From positions 320,351-384,350 of the forward strand of contig NZ_KE007345.1 in NCBI RefSeq assembly GCF_000400715.1: 64,000 nucleotides of DNA, read 5' to 3'. Position numbers and translations under genes: made by a program. Each line of letters begins with the position of its first letter. Position 1 is the stretch's first letter. Origin of the DNA: Acinetobacter genomosp. 15BJ (GTDB taxonomy: Bacteria; Pseudomonadota; Gammaproteobacteria; Pseudomonadales; Moraxellaceae). This document shows positions 55,093 through 64,000 of this stretch, piece by piece. Below the pieces are notes generated by a model that worked only from the letters and a program-made list of their open reading frames with translations, ran no database searches and was not told the DNA's origin.

Positions 55093-57038
55093 TTATCGGT
55101 TTGGATAAACCGTTGCAATCAAATGATCAACCACAGCAGGTTCCGCAAGGGTCGAGGTATCGCCTAAGCTATCCAACTCATTTGCCGCGATCTTTCTTAA
55201 GATACGGCGCATGATTTTACCTGAACGGGTTTTAGGTAAGGCAGGTGCCCAATGTAGAGCATCTGGGGTTGCCACAGGCCCAAGCACTTTACGCACCCAA
55301 TTCACCAATTCCTTACGTAGCTCCTCAGATTCAGCCACATCGGCTTGTAAAGTGACAAAAGTACAAATCCCCTGTCCTTTAATATCATGCGGCATCCCCA
55401 CCACTGCAGCCTCTGCGACTGCCACATGCGAGACTAAAGCACTCTCTATCTCGGCTGTACCTAAACGATGCCCCGATACGTTGAGCACATCATCGACACG
55501 TCCGGTAATCCAATAGTAGCCATCAGCATCACGACGTGCACCATCACCTGTGAAATAGTAGTTTTTAAAGGTCGAGAAATAAGCCTCAATAAAACGTTGT
55601 GGATCACCCCAAATAGTCCGCATTTGACCTGGCCAAGAATCCTTAATCACCAGATTGCCTTCAGTCGCACCTTCTAGCTCATTGCCCTCTCCATCCACCA
55701 GTGCTGGTTGAACACCAAAGAATGGACGTGTCGCAGAACCTGGTTTTAAGGCAGTTGCACCCGGCAATGGTGAAATTAGAATTCCACCTGTCTCTGTTTG
55801 CCACCATGTATCGACAATTGGACAACGGCCTTCACCGACCACTTCATGATACCAATTCCATGCTTCTGGATTGATTGGCTCACCGACCGAACCAAGTAAA
55901 CGTAAACTACTCCGATCACTTTCACGCACATAGGCATCGCCTTCACGCATCATGGCGCGAATCGCAGTGGGTGCCGTATATAGAATGGTGACGTTATGCT
56001 TATCAATCACATGACCGATACGTGCCCAAGTTGGATATTGTGGAATCCCCTCAAACATCACCGTGGTGGTGGCATTACTCAGTGGGCCATAGAGTAAATA
56101 ACTATGTCCTGTAATCCAGCCCACATCGGCAGTACACCAATACACATCATCTTCACGTAGATCAAAGACTTCTCTAAAGGTGGTATTCACATAAACCAGA
56201 TAACCACCTGTGGTATGTAATACACCTTTCGGTTTCCCTGTAGAACCAGAGGTATACAGAATGAATAACGGGTCCTCTGCTTTCATTGGTTCTGGTGGAC
56301 AGTGTTCGTCTACTTCCATGATGGCAAGGTGATACCAAACATCTCGTGGTGCATTGAACTGAATTGGATTACCTGTACGATGCACTACAATCACGTTTTC
56401 AACACTACTGGTGCCATCAATCTCTAAAGCAGCATCCACATTTTCTTTCAGTGGCAGTAACTTTCCACACCGCGCATGCCAGCATCCGCAGTAATCACCA
56501 GTTTTGCTTGGCAGTCTTCAATACGACTGGCCAATGAGTCTGGAGAGAAGCCACCAAACACCACACAATGCACTGCACCAATACGTGCACAGGCCAGCAT
56601 CGCTATTGCTGCTTCAGGCACCATAGGCATATACAGCACCACACGATCGCCTTTGCGAATACCTTGTTTCTTTAGCACATTGGCAAAACGACAGACTTCA
56701 TCATGCAGTTCAGAAAATGAGATGATTTTATGACGCGAAGGGTGATCACCTTCCCAAATAATGGCAGGCTTTAAGGGATTATCTTTAAGATGTCGATCTA
56801 AGCAGTTGGCTGAGACATTCAGCTCACCATCGGCAAACCATTCGATTTTAAAATTGTCTTGATTAAAACTGGTATTTTTGACCTGTGTAAATGGTTTGAT
56901 CCATTCAATCTTGCTGGCTTCCTCTGCCCAAAATGCTTCAGGTTGCTCAATCGAATGCTGGTAACGTTTGAAATAGTCTGCTTCAGAGATTCTTGCCGTT
57001 TCTTTGAATTTATCAGGCACTGGGTAGATTTCTTTCAT
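55093..57038 (-). pseudogene. acs: Acetyl-CoA synthetase, broken by a 2-bp insertion
   Basis: Acs activates acetate to acetyl-CoA through acetyl-AMP. The first part (196 codons, 57038 to 56448) runs correctly to GMRG then leaves the frame and stops; the second part resumes at about 56460 as [14 protein letters not shown]. On the minus strand the junction reads GGTGTGGAAAG where GGTGGAAAG would restore [12 protein letters not shown]. The extra dinucleotide is in CCACACC at 56465-56471. Minus two bases, the gene is 1944 nt (647 aa), the normal length. All other motifs are intact: [19 protein letters not shown] and the acetylatable Lys in [10 protein letters not shown]. The ATG has AGGAAG upstream. 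A sequencing error is possible. Confidence 0.9.
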
Positions 57039-57375
57039 AGCTCACTTCCTTGGTTTTTTATCTCATACCTTAGATGTTCTCATCTATTACACGGGTATGT
57101 TTTGTTCTCACTTGCAGTATTGACACCATTTACAAGTGCAAACAATGCGGCTTTGGTCGTAGAAATGTCAGGGCTTTTAATCTTTCAATCTTGTCTTAGT
57201 TTTAGGCTAAAATAGCAAAGCCGACGCTTTTACGATCCATTTCTTTTCAAAAATTTACTCAAAATAATTTAAATTTGAACTGCTTGTCTATGCTTTTTGT
57301 TCTTAAAATAAGTGATTATTTTGATCATTGCCAAAAGCTTAAAAGATTTAATAATCAGAAAAATAGGAATGCACT
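57039..57375. other. Intergenic region between acs and the DUF805 gene
   Basis: About 340 bases between divergent genes, holding both promoters. No reading frame, RNA gene or repeat seen. Confidence 0.5.
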
Positions 57376-57939
57376 ATGTTTGACCCTGTAATAACGACCC
57401 AAGTACAACCAATCAATGACCATCCACTTTCTCCTAAAGGTCGTTTCAACCGTCTCAGCTATTTAGGTTGGTACGGTTTGCTCAGTTTAGCTTGTCTGGC
57501 TGCTTTTATCGTGATCTTTGCTTTCGCGGGTATTTTTGCAAGCAGCAATGTCGATGATGCCATATTTAGTGCGTTTTCAGGCATGTCTGTCTTTGCCATG
57601 ATTGCAGTGTGGCTGGGTGCCTTTTATTTGCAAATCGTGCTTTTGATTCGTCGCTTACATGACTTAAATAAGACTGGCTGGCTATGCTTGTTGCTATTGG
57701 TACCCGTGATTCAGCTGCTGTTTACCTTATATGTTTTGCTTGCACCAGGAACGCCACATCGCAATGACTATGGTGATGTTCGCCCATCTCGTGGATGGGA
57801 AAAAATTCTCGCATGGATCATGATTCTGTTCAGCTTATTCATGCTGTTTGGTATGTTTGTTTTTGCTTATTATTTTGCTAGCCCAGATTTATGGGAAGCA
57901 CCAACACAAATCATTCAAAATACGACCGAATATTTTTAA
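57376..57939 (+). CDS. DUF805 family membrane protein
   Basis: 187 residues. Four hydrophobic segments; SPKGRFNRLSYLGWYGLL near the start and LIRRLHDLNKTGWLCLL, then LAPGTPHRNDYG, are the DUF805 pattern (E. coli YhaH-like). Function unknown. Preceded by AGGAATGCACT before ATG. Followed by the mechanosensitive channel gene after 131 bases. Confidence 0.9.
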   Translation: MFDPVITTQVQPINDHPLSPKGRFNRLSYLGWYGLLSLACLAAFIVIFAFAGIFASSNVDDAIFSAFSGMSVFAMIAVWLGAFYLQIVLLIRRLHDLNKTGWLCLLLLVPVIQLLFTLYVLLAPGTPHRNDYGDVRPSRGWEKILAWIMILFSLFMLFGMFVFAYYFASPDLWEAPTQIIQNTTEYF

Positions 57940-58070
57940 ACGACCGTATTCAGCGAATTGATTTAATCTTCATGGGAAACAAAGACTGAATTTTGCATGC
58001 GTGTTGGCAATAAATTCATTATGATTGCTTCCCTCATTTACTCCTTCCTTTGCGAAATAGAGATCTTGCT

Positions 58071-59042
58071 GTGGCAAACGAACAAACAACATTGACTGAA
58101 GTGGCAAAAGATACGGGTGCGCTGATTCATCAAGCCAGTACCAAGACCACTGAAACAGTCTTGGCCCATACTGAAAAGTATCACGATGCCTATACCACGA
58201 TTGATAAAATCATGGACAGCTTTTGGGAGCGTATTCCCTATATCGGTATCGCGATTACAGTTTTCATTATCTTTTGGCTCCTCACCAAGTTGTTTAAACT
58301 CTTTATTCGCAAGACTTTAGAAAATCGCAGCTATACCCGTCAAAATTTAGTATTGGTACTCAATCGTGTCGGTAGTACCTTTATTATCTTCTTTGGCTTC
58401 TTAATTGCGTTGGTGATTGCCATCCCAGGCTTTACGCCAAGTCAATTGATTGGTGCTTTGGGAATCGGTTCGGTTGCGATTGGTTTTGCTTTCAAAGATA
58501 TTTTTCAGAACTTATTGTCTGGGATTCTGATTCTGATCAGCGAACCGTTTCGCATTGGCGATGATATTGTGGTGAATGGTTTAGAAGGTAATGTGGAAGA
58601 TATTCAAATCCGCGCAACATTCCTACGTTCGCCCGATGGCCGTCGCATCGTGATTCCCAATGCAACAGTGTATACCAGTGCAGTCACAGTCAATAATGCC
58701 TATCAACGTCGTCGTTGTGAGTTTGTGGTCGGTATTGGCTATGAAGATGACATGCAAAAAGCCAAGAAGATTATTCTTGATATTTTGGATCGTAATTTAA
58801 ATGTACTGAGTCAACCGGGCTTCTCGGTCAACGTCACCGCACTGGCAGATTTCTCAATTAATTTAACGGTACGCTGGTGGGTCAATACCACTGAAACCAC
58901 CACCTCAGCCTCTATCAGTGAAATCCAAGAATTGGTGGTGACTGCCTTTGACGAAAAAGGAATTTCAATTCCTTATCCAGTGCAGGAAGTCAAAGTCTAT
59001 CGTGGTGATCAATCTGAGCTGAGCGATGCTTTAGACAAATAA
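58071..59042 (+). CDS. Mechanosensitive channel, MscS family
   Basis: 323 residues from a GTG start with GAGAT six bases upstream; a TTG seven codons earlier is also open. Three hydrophobic segments: about residues 60-80, 99-120 and 125-150; the pore helix region reads LIGALGIGSVAIGFAFKD, then the beta domain FRIGDDIVVNGLEGNVEDIQIRATF broken here as FRIGDDIVVNG and GNVEDIQIRATFLR. Small MscS-type channels open under turgor. The stop codon overlaps the 3' end of the opposite gene rsmE by 12 bases. Confidence 0.9.
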   Translation: MANEQTTLTEVAKDTGALIHQASTKTTETVLAHTEKYHDAYTTIDKIMDSFWERIPYIGIAITVFIIFWLLTKLFKLFIRKTLENRSYTRQNLVLVLNRVGSTFIIFFGFLIALVIAIPGFTPSQLIGALGIGSVAIGFAFKDIFQNLLSGILILISEPFRIGDDIVVNGLEGNVEDIQIRATFLRSPDGRRIVIPNATVYTSAVTVNNAYQRRRCEFVVGIGYEDDMQKAKKIILDILDRNLNVLSQPGFSVNVTALADFSINLTVRWWVNTTETTTSASISEIQELVVTAFDEKGISIPYPVQEVKVYRGDQSELSDALDK

Positions 59043-59741
59043 TCGCCCTAAAATATTCGATACAGCTGTTTCAGTTCGCAAAATTCGGTTGCCTAAGCTC
59101 ATCGCTTGGCAGCCGTTTTTTATGAGTAGATCAACCTCATAGGGAATAAATCCTCCCTCTGGGCCAACGATCAAACTACAAGAGTGCTGAATTGCATACG
59201 GCATTGGCTGCTCTGCATAGGGATGCGCCACATAAGCAGGCTGTTCTGCACTGATCAAAGTCGGTAGAACATCTTCAACAAAAGGTTTAAAACGTTTATA
59301 CAGCTGGATTTCGGGTGCTATGGTATCGCCCGCCTGCTCCAAGCCCAAAGTCACATAATCATTCAGTTGCTGTAAAAAGGGGGTTTGCCAATAGCTTTTA
59401 TCTACGCGATAACTATGAATCAGGCTAATCCGTTCCACCCCCAAAGTCACAGCATCCATCATGATGCGACGTAATACTTTAGGACGGGGCAAGGCCAGAA
59501 TTAGATGCACGGGAAGCTTTGCAGGAACCGCTTCTGTTTGAACCGGACGAACCCTAATGCATTCTTCGCTGATAGCGACCACCTCAGTTAGGTAGCGCTG
59601 ACCTTCACGAATCCCCACTTTTAAGGTATCACCAACATTGAGCTGTAAATGCTGACCTAAATGCTGTAATTGCCTAGGCTGGCTAATCTGCCAGACATCC
59701 GCTGAAGCACACTGATCTGGCTCGAGTAAAACAATATTCAT
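59031..59741 (-). CDS. rsmE: 16S rRNA (uracil-1498-N3)-methyltransferase RsmE
   Basis: 236 residues, SPOUT family with a knotted SAM-binding end: SLIVGPEGGFIPYEVDLL and MSLGNRILRTETAVSNIL. The N-terminal PUA-like part includes QPRQLQHLGQHLQL. It methylates U1498 of 16S rRNA. The ATG overlaps the waaA stop codon by four bases (ATGA), so the pair is translationally coupled. The 3' end overlaps the MscS gene. Confidence 0.95.
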   Translation of the reverse strand: MNIVLLEPDQCASADVWQISQPRQLQHLGQHLQLNVGDTLKVGIREGQRYLTEVVAISEECIRVRPVQTEAVPAKLPVHLILALPRPKVLRRIMMDAVTLGVERISLIHSYRVDKSYWQTPFLQQLNDYVTLGLEQAGDTIAPEIQLYKRFKPFVEDVLPTLISAEQPAYVAHPYAEQPMPYAIQHSCSLIVGPEGGFIPYEVDLLIKNGCQAMSLGNRILRTETAVSNILGRLFV

Positions 59742-61057
59742 GACAATGCTGTTTGCTGTAAATAGTGATCAAGACACTGAATATGCTGCTGTAGTGAGCC
59801 TTTATTTGCATGTAGAACCCGCTGAGCCTGTGTAACCAGTTGCTGAGTCTGTGCATTATCCCCTAGACAGGCGAGTAACTGCTGCCCCACCTGCGCTGCA
59901 TCCTCTCCAATCAGAATCCCTTGCTGAGCCACAAACTCATCCACAATGGTTTGAAAATTGAAATAACGCGGCCCAATGACGGTGGGTACATTCAACACCA
60001 TCGGCTCTAAAATATTATGCCCACCACCTGGCTCATTCAGTGAACCACCGACAAAACAGGCTTGACTCAAGGCATACCAGAGCCACATTTCCCCCATACT
60101 ATCAGCAAGAAATACTTGGGTATCCGCTTGAATAGATTGCTGCAGACTACGGCGTTGAGTTTTTAAATTTAAACTTTGGCAGACTTGATACACTTCATCA
60201 AAACGTTCTGGATGACGAGGCACCACAATACAGAGCAAATTCGGATTTGAATTTAAATGCGACTGCAATTGTTTCAGTAAACTTTGTTCTTCAGGCGCAT
60301 GGGTACTGGCCAAAGTAATAATCTGACGACTCTCCAATTGCCAATCTTGTTTCAACAGCTGTGCTTGTTGCAGATACTGTTCTGGTGCTGAAATATCAAA
60401 TTTAATATTGCCAACCACCTGACTTTTGGCAAGATCAAGACCTAAATTGACATAACGCTGTTGCGTTGCCACATCTTGTGCCAGTAACCAAGTCAGTTGT
60501 TGCAGCATGGGTTGAGTTAAACGACGGACCTTGCCATAACCTTTGGCTGATTTCTCGGAAAGGCGTGCATTCAATAAAATACAGGTAATCTGTTGCTGTT
60601 GTGCTTCGGCAATAAGATTGGGCCAGATCTCTGTTTCAACCAATGCCAATAGTCTCGGTTGATACAGATTAAAAAATTGTTTTAATAATGCTTTTTGATC
60701 GACAGGCAAATATACCGCCTGAAATAAATCGAGGTAGGGTGCTTTTAAAAACAGGGATTTGGCGCGCGCTTGCCCCGTCTTGGTGGTATTGGTCACTAAA
60801 ACGGGATGACCTAATTCTAAATAATGTTCTATCAAAGGCTGTGCCGCGTTGGTTTCGCCAACAGAAACAGTATGAAACCAAATTGCCCCTAAATTTTTAG
60901 CAGGCTGAAACGGCCCAAAACGCTCGATACATTCCTGCTGAAACAGCGCATCACTTTCTGCCCGTTGTTTGATTTTCCAACGGTATAAGGGCTTGATACA
61001 AGCCAATAAAACGTTATACCAAAACGGTGTTTGCTGTGCTGCTGTGTTCTGCGCCAT
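59738..61057 (-). CDS. waaA: 3-deoxy-D-manno-octulosonic acid (Kdo) transferase
   Basis: 439 residues. Adds Kdo to the lipid A precursor in the inner membrane. IWFHTVSVGETNAAQPLIEHY near residue 60 is the family signature; ALVETEIWPNLIAEAQ near 137, TLASTHAPEEQSLL near 250 and CFVGGSLNEPGGGHNILEP near 330 are the glycosyltransferase motifs. N-terminal membrane anchor (FWYNVLLACIKPLYRW). Coupled with rsmE downstream. Acinetobacter strains lacking heptose still need this step when they make lipid A-Kdo. Confidence 0.95.
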   Translation of the reverse strand: MAQNTAAQQTPFWYNVLLACIKPLYRWKIKQRAESDALFQQECIERFGPFQPAKNLGAIWFHTVSVGETNAAQPLIEHYLELGHPVLVTNTTKTGQARAKSLFLKAPYLDLFQAVYLPVDQKALLKQFFNLYQPRLLALVETEIWPNLIAEAQQQQITCILLNARLSEKSAKGYGKVRRLTQPMLQQLTWLLAQDVATQQRYVNLGLDLAKSQVVGNIKFDISAPEQYLQQAQLLKQDWQLESRQIITLASTHAPEEQSLLKQLQSHLNSNPNLLCIVVPRHPERFDEVYQVCQSLNLKTQRRSLQQSIQADTQVFLADSMGEMWLWYALSQACFVGGSLNEPGGGHNILEPMVLNVPTVIGPRYFNFQTIVDEFVAQQGILIGEDAAQVGQQLLACLGDNAQTQQLVTQAQRVLHANKGSLQQHIQCLDHYLQQTALS

Positions 61058-61167
61058 CCGAGACCATGATTTACAATGTGATTCCTGCCCATTATGCGGA
61101 ATTTAAAACAAAAACTCATGCAATTTTGGTAAATCACATGAGTCATTTTTTAAAGTTTTAAAGCAAA

Positions 61168-62232
61168 TTATGCTTCCAGCTGTTCAAAGGCAGGATAATC
61201 GGTATAACCCTCAGCACCGTCCCCATATAAGGTTTGTGCTTGAAGTGGATTTAAAGGTAAATCATGTTGCAAACGTTCAAATAAATCTGGATTCGCAATA
61301 TATTGTTTACCGAATGAAACCGCATCCGCTTGGCCTGTTGCCAAAATACGTTTCGCAGAATCCGCCGTTAAACCTTCATTAGCAATCCACACGCCTTTAA
61401 ATTTAGGACGGAGTTGTGGCAATAAGCTGTCTGCAGCTTCATATTCACGCGTGAAAATAAAACCAATATTGCGTTGATCTAATTGCTCAACCACATAACC
61501 AAACGTTGCTAATGGATTTTCATCGCCCATATCGTGCGAATCACCGCGTGGGGCAAGATGTACACCCACTCGACCAGCACCCCATACTTCGATGAAGGTA
61601 TCTACAACTTGTAGTAATAAACGTGCACGGTTTTCAATTGCACCGCCGTATTCATCATCACGATGATTGGTGCTGCTTTGCAGGAATTGATCAATCAGAT
61701 AACCATTGGCTGCGTGTAATTCCACACCATCAAAACCAGCGGCTTTGGCCTGTTCAGCTGCATTTCTATATTGTGCAACGATTTCTTGAATTTCTTCATG
61801 CGATAACGCACGTGGCGTCACAAAAGGACGCTTTGGACGAAGTAAGCTCACTTCACCAGCAGGTTGAATCGCACTTGGTGCCACAGGTGTATCACCATCC
61901 AATAAGTCTGGATGTGAAATACGACCGACATGCCACAACTGAACCACAATTTTTGAACCTTGTGCATGTACGGCTTCAACAATTTTATGCCATGCCTGTG
62001 CTTGTTCTTGCGACCATAAGCCTGGTGTATTGGCATATCCCGCTGCTTTAGGGCTAATCACTGTTGCTTCGGTAATAATAAGGCCAGCATTAGCGCGTTG
62101 TTGGTAATATTCCACCATCAAATCGTTTGGAATACGCTGTGCACCACTACGTGCTCTCGTTAAAGGAGCTAAAACCAAGCGGTTTTTAATCGTGAAATCA
62201 CCTACTTGCAAAGTAGAATTTAGTTCAGCCAT
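61168..62232 (-). CDS. Alkene reductase, Old Yellow Enzyme family (NemA-like)
   Basis: 354 residues, FMN TIM barrel: LVLAPLTRARS near the start, VQLWHVGRISH, and the substrate-binding pair in VELHAANGYLIDQFLQ (His and Asn). The C-terminal SFGKQYIANPDLFERL is the phosphate-binding end. It reduces activated C=C bonds of enones and nitro compounds with NADPH. In an operon with an ArsR-type regulator 27 bases upstream, which probably senses the toxic substrate. Confidence 0.92.
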   Translation of the reverse strand: MAELNSTLQVGDFTIKNRLVLAPLTRARSGAQRIPNDLMVEYYQQRANAGLIITEATVISPKAAGYANTPGLWSQEQAQAWHKIVEAVHAQGSKIVVQLWHVGRISHPDLLDGDTPVAPSAIQPAGEVSLLRPKRPFVTPRALSHEEIQEIVAQYRNAAEQAKAAGFDGVELHAANGYLIDQFLQSSTNHRDDEYGGAIENRARLLLQVVDTFIEVWGAGRVGVHLAPRGDSHDMGDENPLATFGYVVEQLDQRNIGFIFTREYEAADSLLPQLRPKFKGVWIANEGLTADSAKRILATGQADAVSFGKQYIANPDLFERLQHDLPLNPLQAQTLYGDGAEGYTDYPAFEQLEA

Positions 62233-62259
62233 GATCGCCTCAACTTACACTTCTTCGAT

Positions 62260-62562
62260 TTAAAGTGCTTGTTTTAAATGTTCGATATATTGCTGAATCA
62301 AAGCTTCATTGCGCGTGAAATAAGACCACTGTCCATATTTCTCAACCTTAATCAAACCTGCCTGTTGTAGTACAGACAAATGATTCGACATGGTCGATTG
62401 CGCAACTTTTCCTAAACGTTCGATGTGCCCTGCACATACACCCCGTTCAAAACTACCACCACATTGCTCAACGGGTAGAAATTGCTCAGGCTCTTTTAGC
62501 CATTGCAAAATCTGTCGACGTAATGGATTGGCTAAGGCTTTGCTTATAACATCAATATCCAT
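62260..62562 (-). CDS. ArsR-family regulator
   Basis: 100 residues from MDIDVISKALANPLRRQIL; GGTGAG lies just upstream of this ATG. Winged HTH: VAQSTMSNHLSVLQQAGLIKVEKYGQWSYF. Two cysteines (VEQCGGSFERGVCAGH) lie ahead of the HTH and may sense electrophiles or metal; this pattern is shared by regulators next to ene-reductases. It probably represses itself and the NemA-like gene through the tandem repeat upstream. Confidence 0.88.
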   Translation of the reverse strand: MDIDVISKALANPLRRQILQWLKEPEQFLPVEQCGGSFERGVCAGHIERLGKVAQSTMSNHLSVLQQAGLIKVEKYGQWSYFTRNEALIQQYIEHLKQAL

Positions 62563-62612
62563 AGACTCACCACGTTTCTCAAGCGGCAACGCTTTGTTCA
62601 GCACCTGAAACC

Positions 62613-62675
62613 AGTATATCGAAGTTTTTAAATATTAATATCCATTTTTTTCGATATTAATATCATATTTTTTCG
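62613..62675. promoter_or_regulatory. ArsR promoter and tandem 22-bp operator
   Basis: Two copies of a 22-base unit starting ATATTAATATC lie end to end at 62632-62653 and 62654-62675 (19 of 22 bases equal); each contains the palindrome ATATTAATAT. On the minus strand the copy nearest the gene overlaps the -35 position of a promoter with -10 TATACT (62618-62613), so binding would block transcription. Confidence 0.6.
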
Positions 62676-62724
62676 ATTAACCAGCCGATGCTGAACGAGA
62701 TTGCCGTTTCAATTGGATTAAAAC

Positions 62725-63820
62725 TTATAAACCTTGTTTCAAACTTGCTTCGATGAACTTATCTAAGTCACCATCTAGCACTGCTTTGGTATTGGAGTTT
62801 TCCACACCTGTACGTAAGTCTTTAATACGTGAGTCATCTAGGACATACGAACGAATTTGACTTCCCCAACCGATATCTGACTTCGAGTCTTCTAAGGCTT
62901 GAGCAGCTTCATTACGTTTACTCATCTCTAATTCATAGAGTTTGGCACGTAATTGCTTCCACGCATGGTCACGGTTGGCATGCTGTGAACGTTGGTTCTG
63001 ACACGCCACCACAATACCTGTCGGTGCGTGAGTTAAACGAACCGCGGAATCAGTTTTGTTAATGTGCTGACCACCTGCACCCGAAGCACGGTAAGTATCG
63101 GTACGGACATCGGATGGATTGATATCAATTTCGATATTGTCATCAATCTCAGGGGAAATGAATACCGCAGAGAATGAAGTATGGCGGTTGTTATTACTGT
63201 CAAATGGTGACTTACGCACTAAACGATGTACGCCACTTTCAGTACGTAACCAACCATAAGCAAATTCACCATCCACACGAATGGTTGCTGATTTAATTCC
63301 AGCGACATCACCGTCTGATACTTCCATCAATTCAGCTTTAAAGCCATGACGTTCGATCCAGCGTAGATACATGCGCAATAACATCGAAGCCCAGTCTTGC
63401 GCTTCTGTACCACCTGAACCTGATTGAATTTCAAGGAAGCACGGATTTGGATCCATCGGATTACTGAACATACGGCGGAATTCAAGATTACCTAATGCCT
63501 GTTCAGCACTGTCTAATTCTGCTTGAACATCCAACAATAAACTTTCATCATCCGCTTCAACTGCAAGGTCAAGCATGGCTTTTGCATCATCTAACTGTTC
63601 AGCAAGACGATCAAATACACCTAATGTGTTTTCTAAACTGCCCTTTTCTTTTGCGATGGCCTGAGCACGGCTTTGATCATTCCAAATCGCAGGGTCTTCT
63701 AATTCTCTTAAAACTTCTTCTAAACGCTCAGCTTTTAGATCGTAGTCAAAGATACCCCCGTAGTGTTTGGCTACGATCAGATAAATCTTTCAATTGAATT
63801 AAATACGGATTAATTTCCAC
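62725..63820 (-). CDS. prfB: Peptide chain release factor 2 (programmed +1 frameshift)
   Basis: RF2 ends translation at UGA and UAA. Frame 0 runs 24 codons from a GTG at 63820 ([23 protein letters not shown]) to a TGA at 63748; a +1 shift at CTTTGAC then gives 340 more residues, 364 in total, as in other RF2. Stop-codon motif SPF is in [15 protein letters not shown] and the peptidyl-release GGQ in [12 protein letters not shown]. The frame change is the known autoregulatory device of prfB, not a mutation: with little RF2 the ribosome slips, with plenty it terminates. The start codon lies in a GTG with no strong ribosome site seen. Confidence 0.96.
63745..63760 (-). other. RF2 programmed frameshift site
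   Basis: On the minus strand CGGGGGTATCTTTGAC: a Shine-Dalgarno-like GGGGGT three bases before the slippery CTT-TGA-C. It matches the well-studied prfB site apart from the first base (E. coli has AGGGGGT). Confidence 0.93.
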
Positions 63821-64000
63821 GCGTGTTTTCTCACAACTTTTTCACTTAATCCGCTATTTTAACATAACTGTTTTGGTCGACACAGCCATGTCATTTTCAA
63901 TACCTTTATTTATTAAAATTGATTTTTTTAATTACTTAATTTTATGCCCAAAATGTTTGTTCAAATGTATTAGCTCCAAGTTTTTGTATGAAAATTAGAC
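63821..64000. other. Upstream flank of prfB
   Basis: A+T-rich sequence holding the prfB promoter. No gene is seen before the window edge. Confidence 0.4.

Noticed and set aside
61623..62051. 142-codon frame antisense to the ene-reductase
   Set aside because: Shadow frame; His/Gln-rich product without a start signal.
62725..63576. prfB as a 283-residue protein starting at an internal Met
   Set aside because: The N-terminal region continues upstream in frame to the frameshift site and a GTG start with correct RF2 sequence.

Overview
The window looks like a piece of an Acinetobacter chromosome. Pointers are a class D beta-lactamase of the kind many Acinetobacter species carry on the chromosome, an Omp33-36-type porin, dense A+T-rich coding on both strands, and typical gammaproteobacterial housekeeping genes (hisF, kup, ssb, uvrA, waaA, rsmE, prfB with its programmed frameshift). 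I did not recognise any insertion sequence, prophage, integrase or CRISPR array. The species cannot be fixed from this sequence alone; the beta-lactamase reads closer to the intrinsic enzymes of the A. bereziniae/guillouiae type than to OXA-51, but that is from memory.

Layout. 1-9.7 kb: tail of a flavin monooxygenase, cold-shock/DUF1294 protein, homoserine kinase, hisF, a membrane fatty-acid-hydroxylase-like gene divergent from an AraC regulator (with repeated operator-like sites), aqpZ, a DNA/RNA endonuclease and kup. 9.8-20.3 kb: an accessory island lying between tRNA-Ser(GGA) and the ggct-like gene that precedes tRNA-Thr(TGT). It holds a type I restriction-modification operon (hsdM, hsdS, hsdR) with two extra nuclease-like genes and two small exported proteins inserted between hsdS and hsdR, plus an unknown membrane protein. 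A 27-codon scar joins an hsdR-like start to an hsdS-like end and suggests that two tandem RM modules collapsed into one. 20.6-39 kb: mostly housekeeping and metabolic genes, including two isochorismatase-like hydrolases with two paralogous LysR regulators, pirin, ssb, transporters, tenA, a TetR/oxidoreductase pair and uvrA. 39-42.6 kb: an orphan KAP-like P-loop NTPase and a membrane diguanylate cyclase. 42.8-48.1 kb: a kynurenine degradation cluster (Lrp regulator, kynU, amino-acid permease, formamidase-like hydrolase, porin). 48.4-51.7 kb: blaOXA, the Omp33-36-type porin and a LuxR-type response regulator. 52-57 kb: msuE-sfnG sulfonate/sulfone genes, an Lrp regulator divergent from a third isochorismatase-like gene, and acetyl-CoA synthetase. 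57.4-64 kb: DUF805 protein, mechanosensitive channel, rsmE, waaA, an ArsR/ene-reductase pair and prfB.

Most notable: (1) acs is broken by an apparent 2-bp insertion, and the response regulator 3.4 kb away, of the type that controls acs in relatives, lacks about five residues around beta-strand 3, so one acetate circuit carries two lesions; (2) the RM island with its recombination scar and unusual cargo; (3) tandem TATTGAC boxes spaced exactly 22 bp occur both in the AraC/hydroxylase promoter region and again beyond the hydroxylase gene, where they precede a possible small RNA ending in a strong terminator; (4) an orphan KAP-like NTPase of unknown role.
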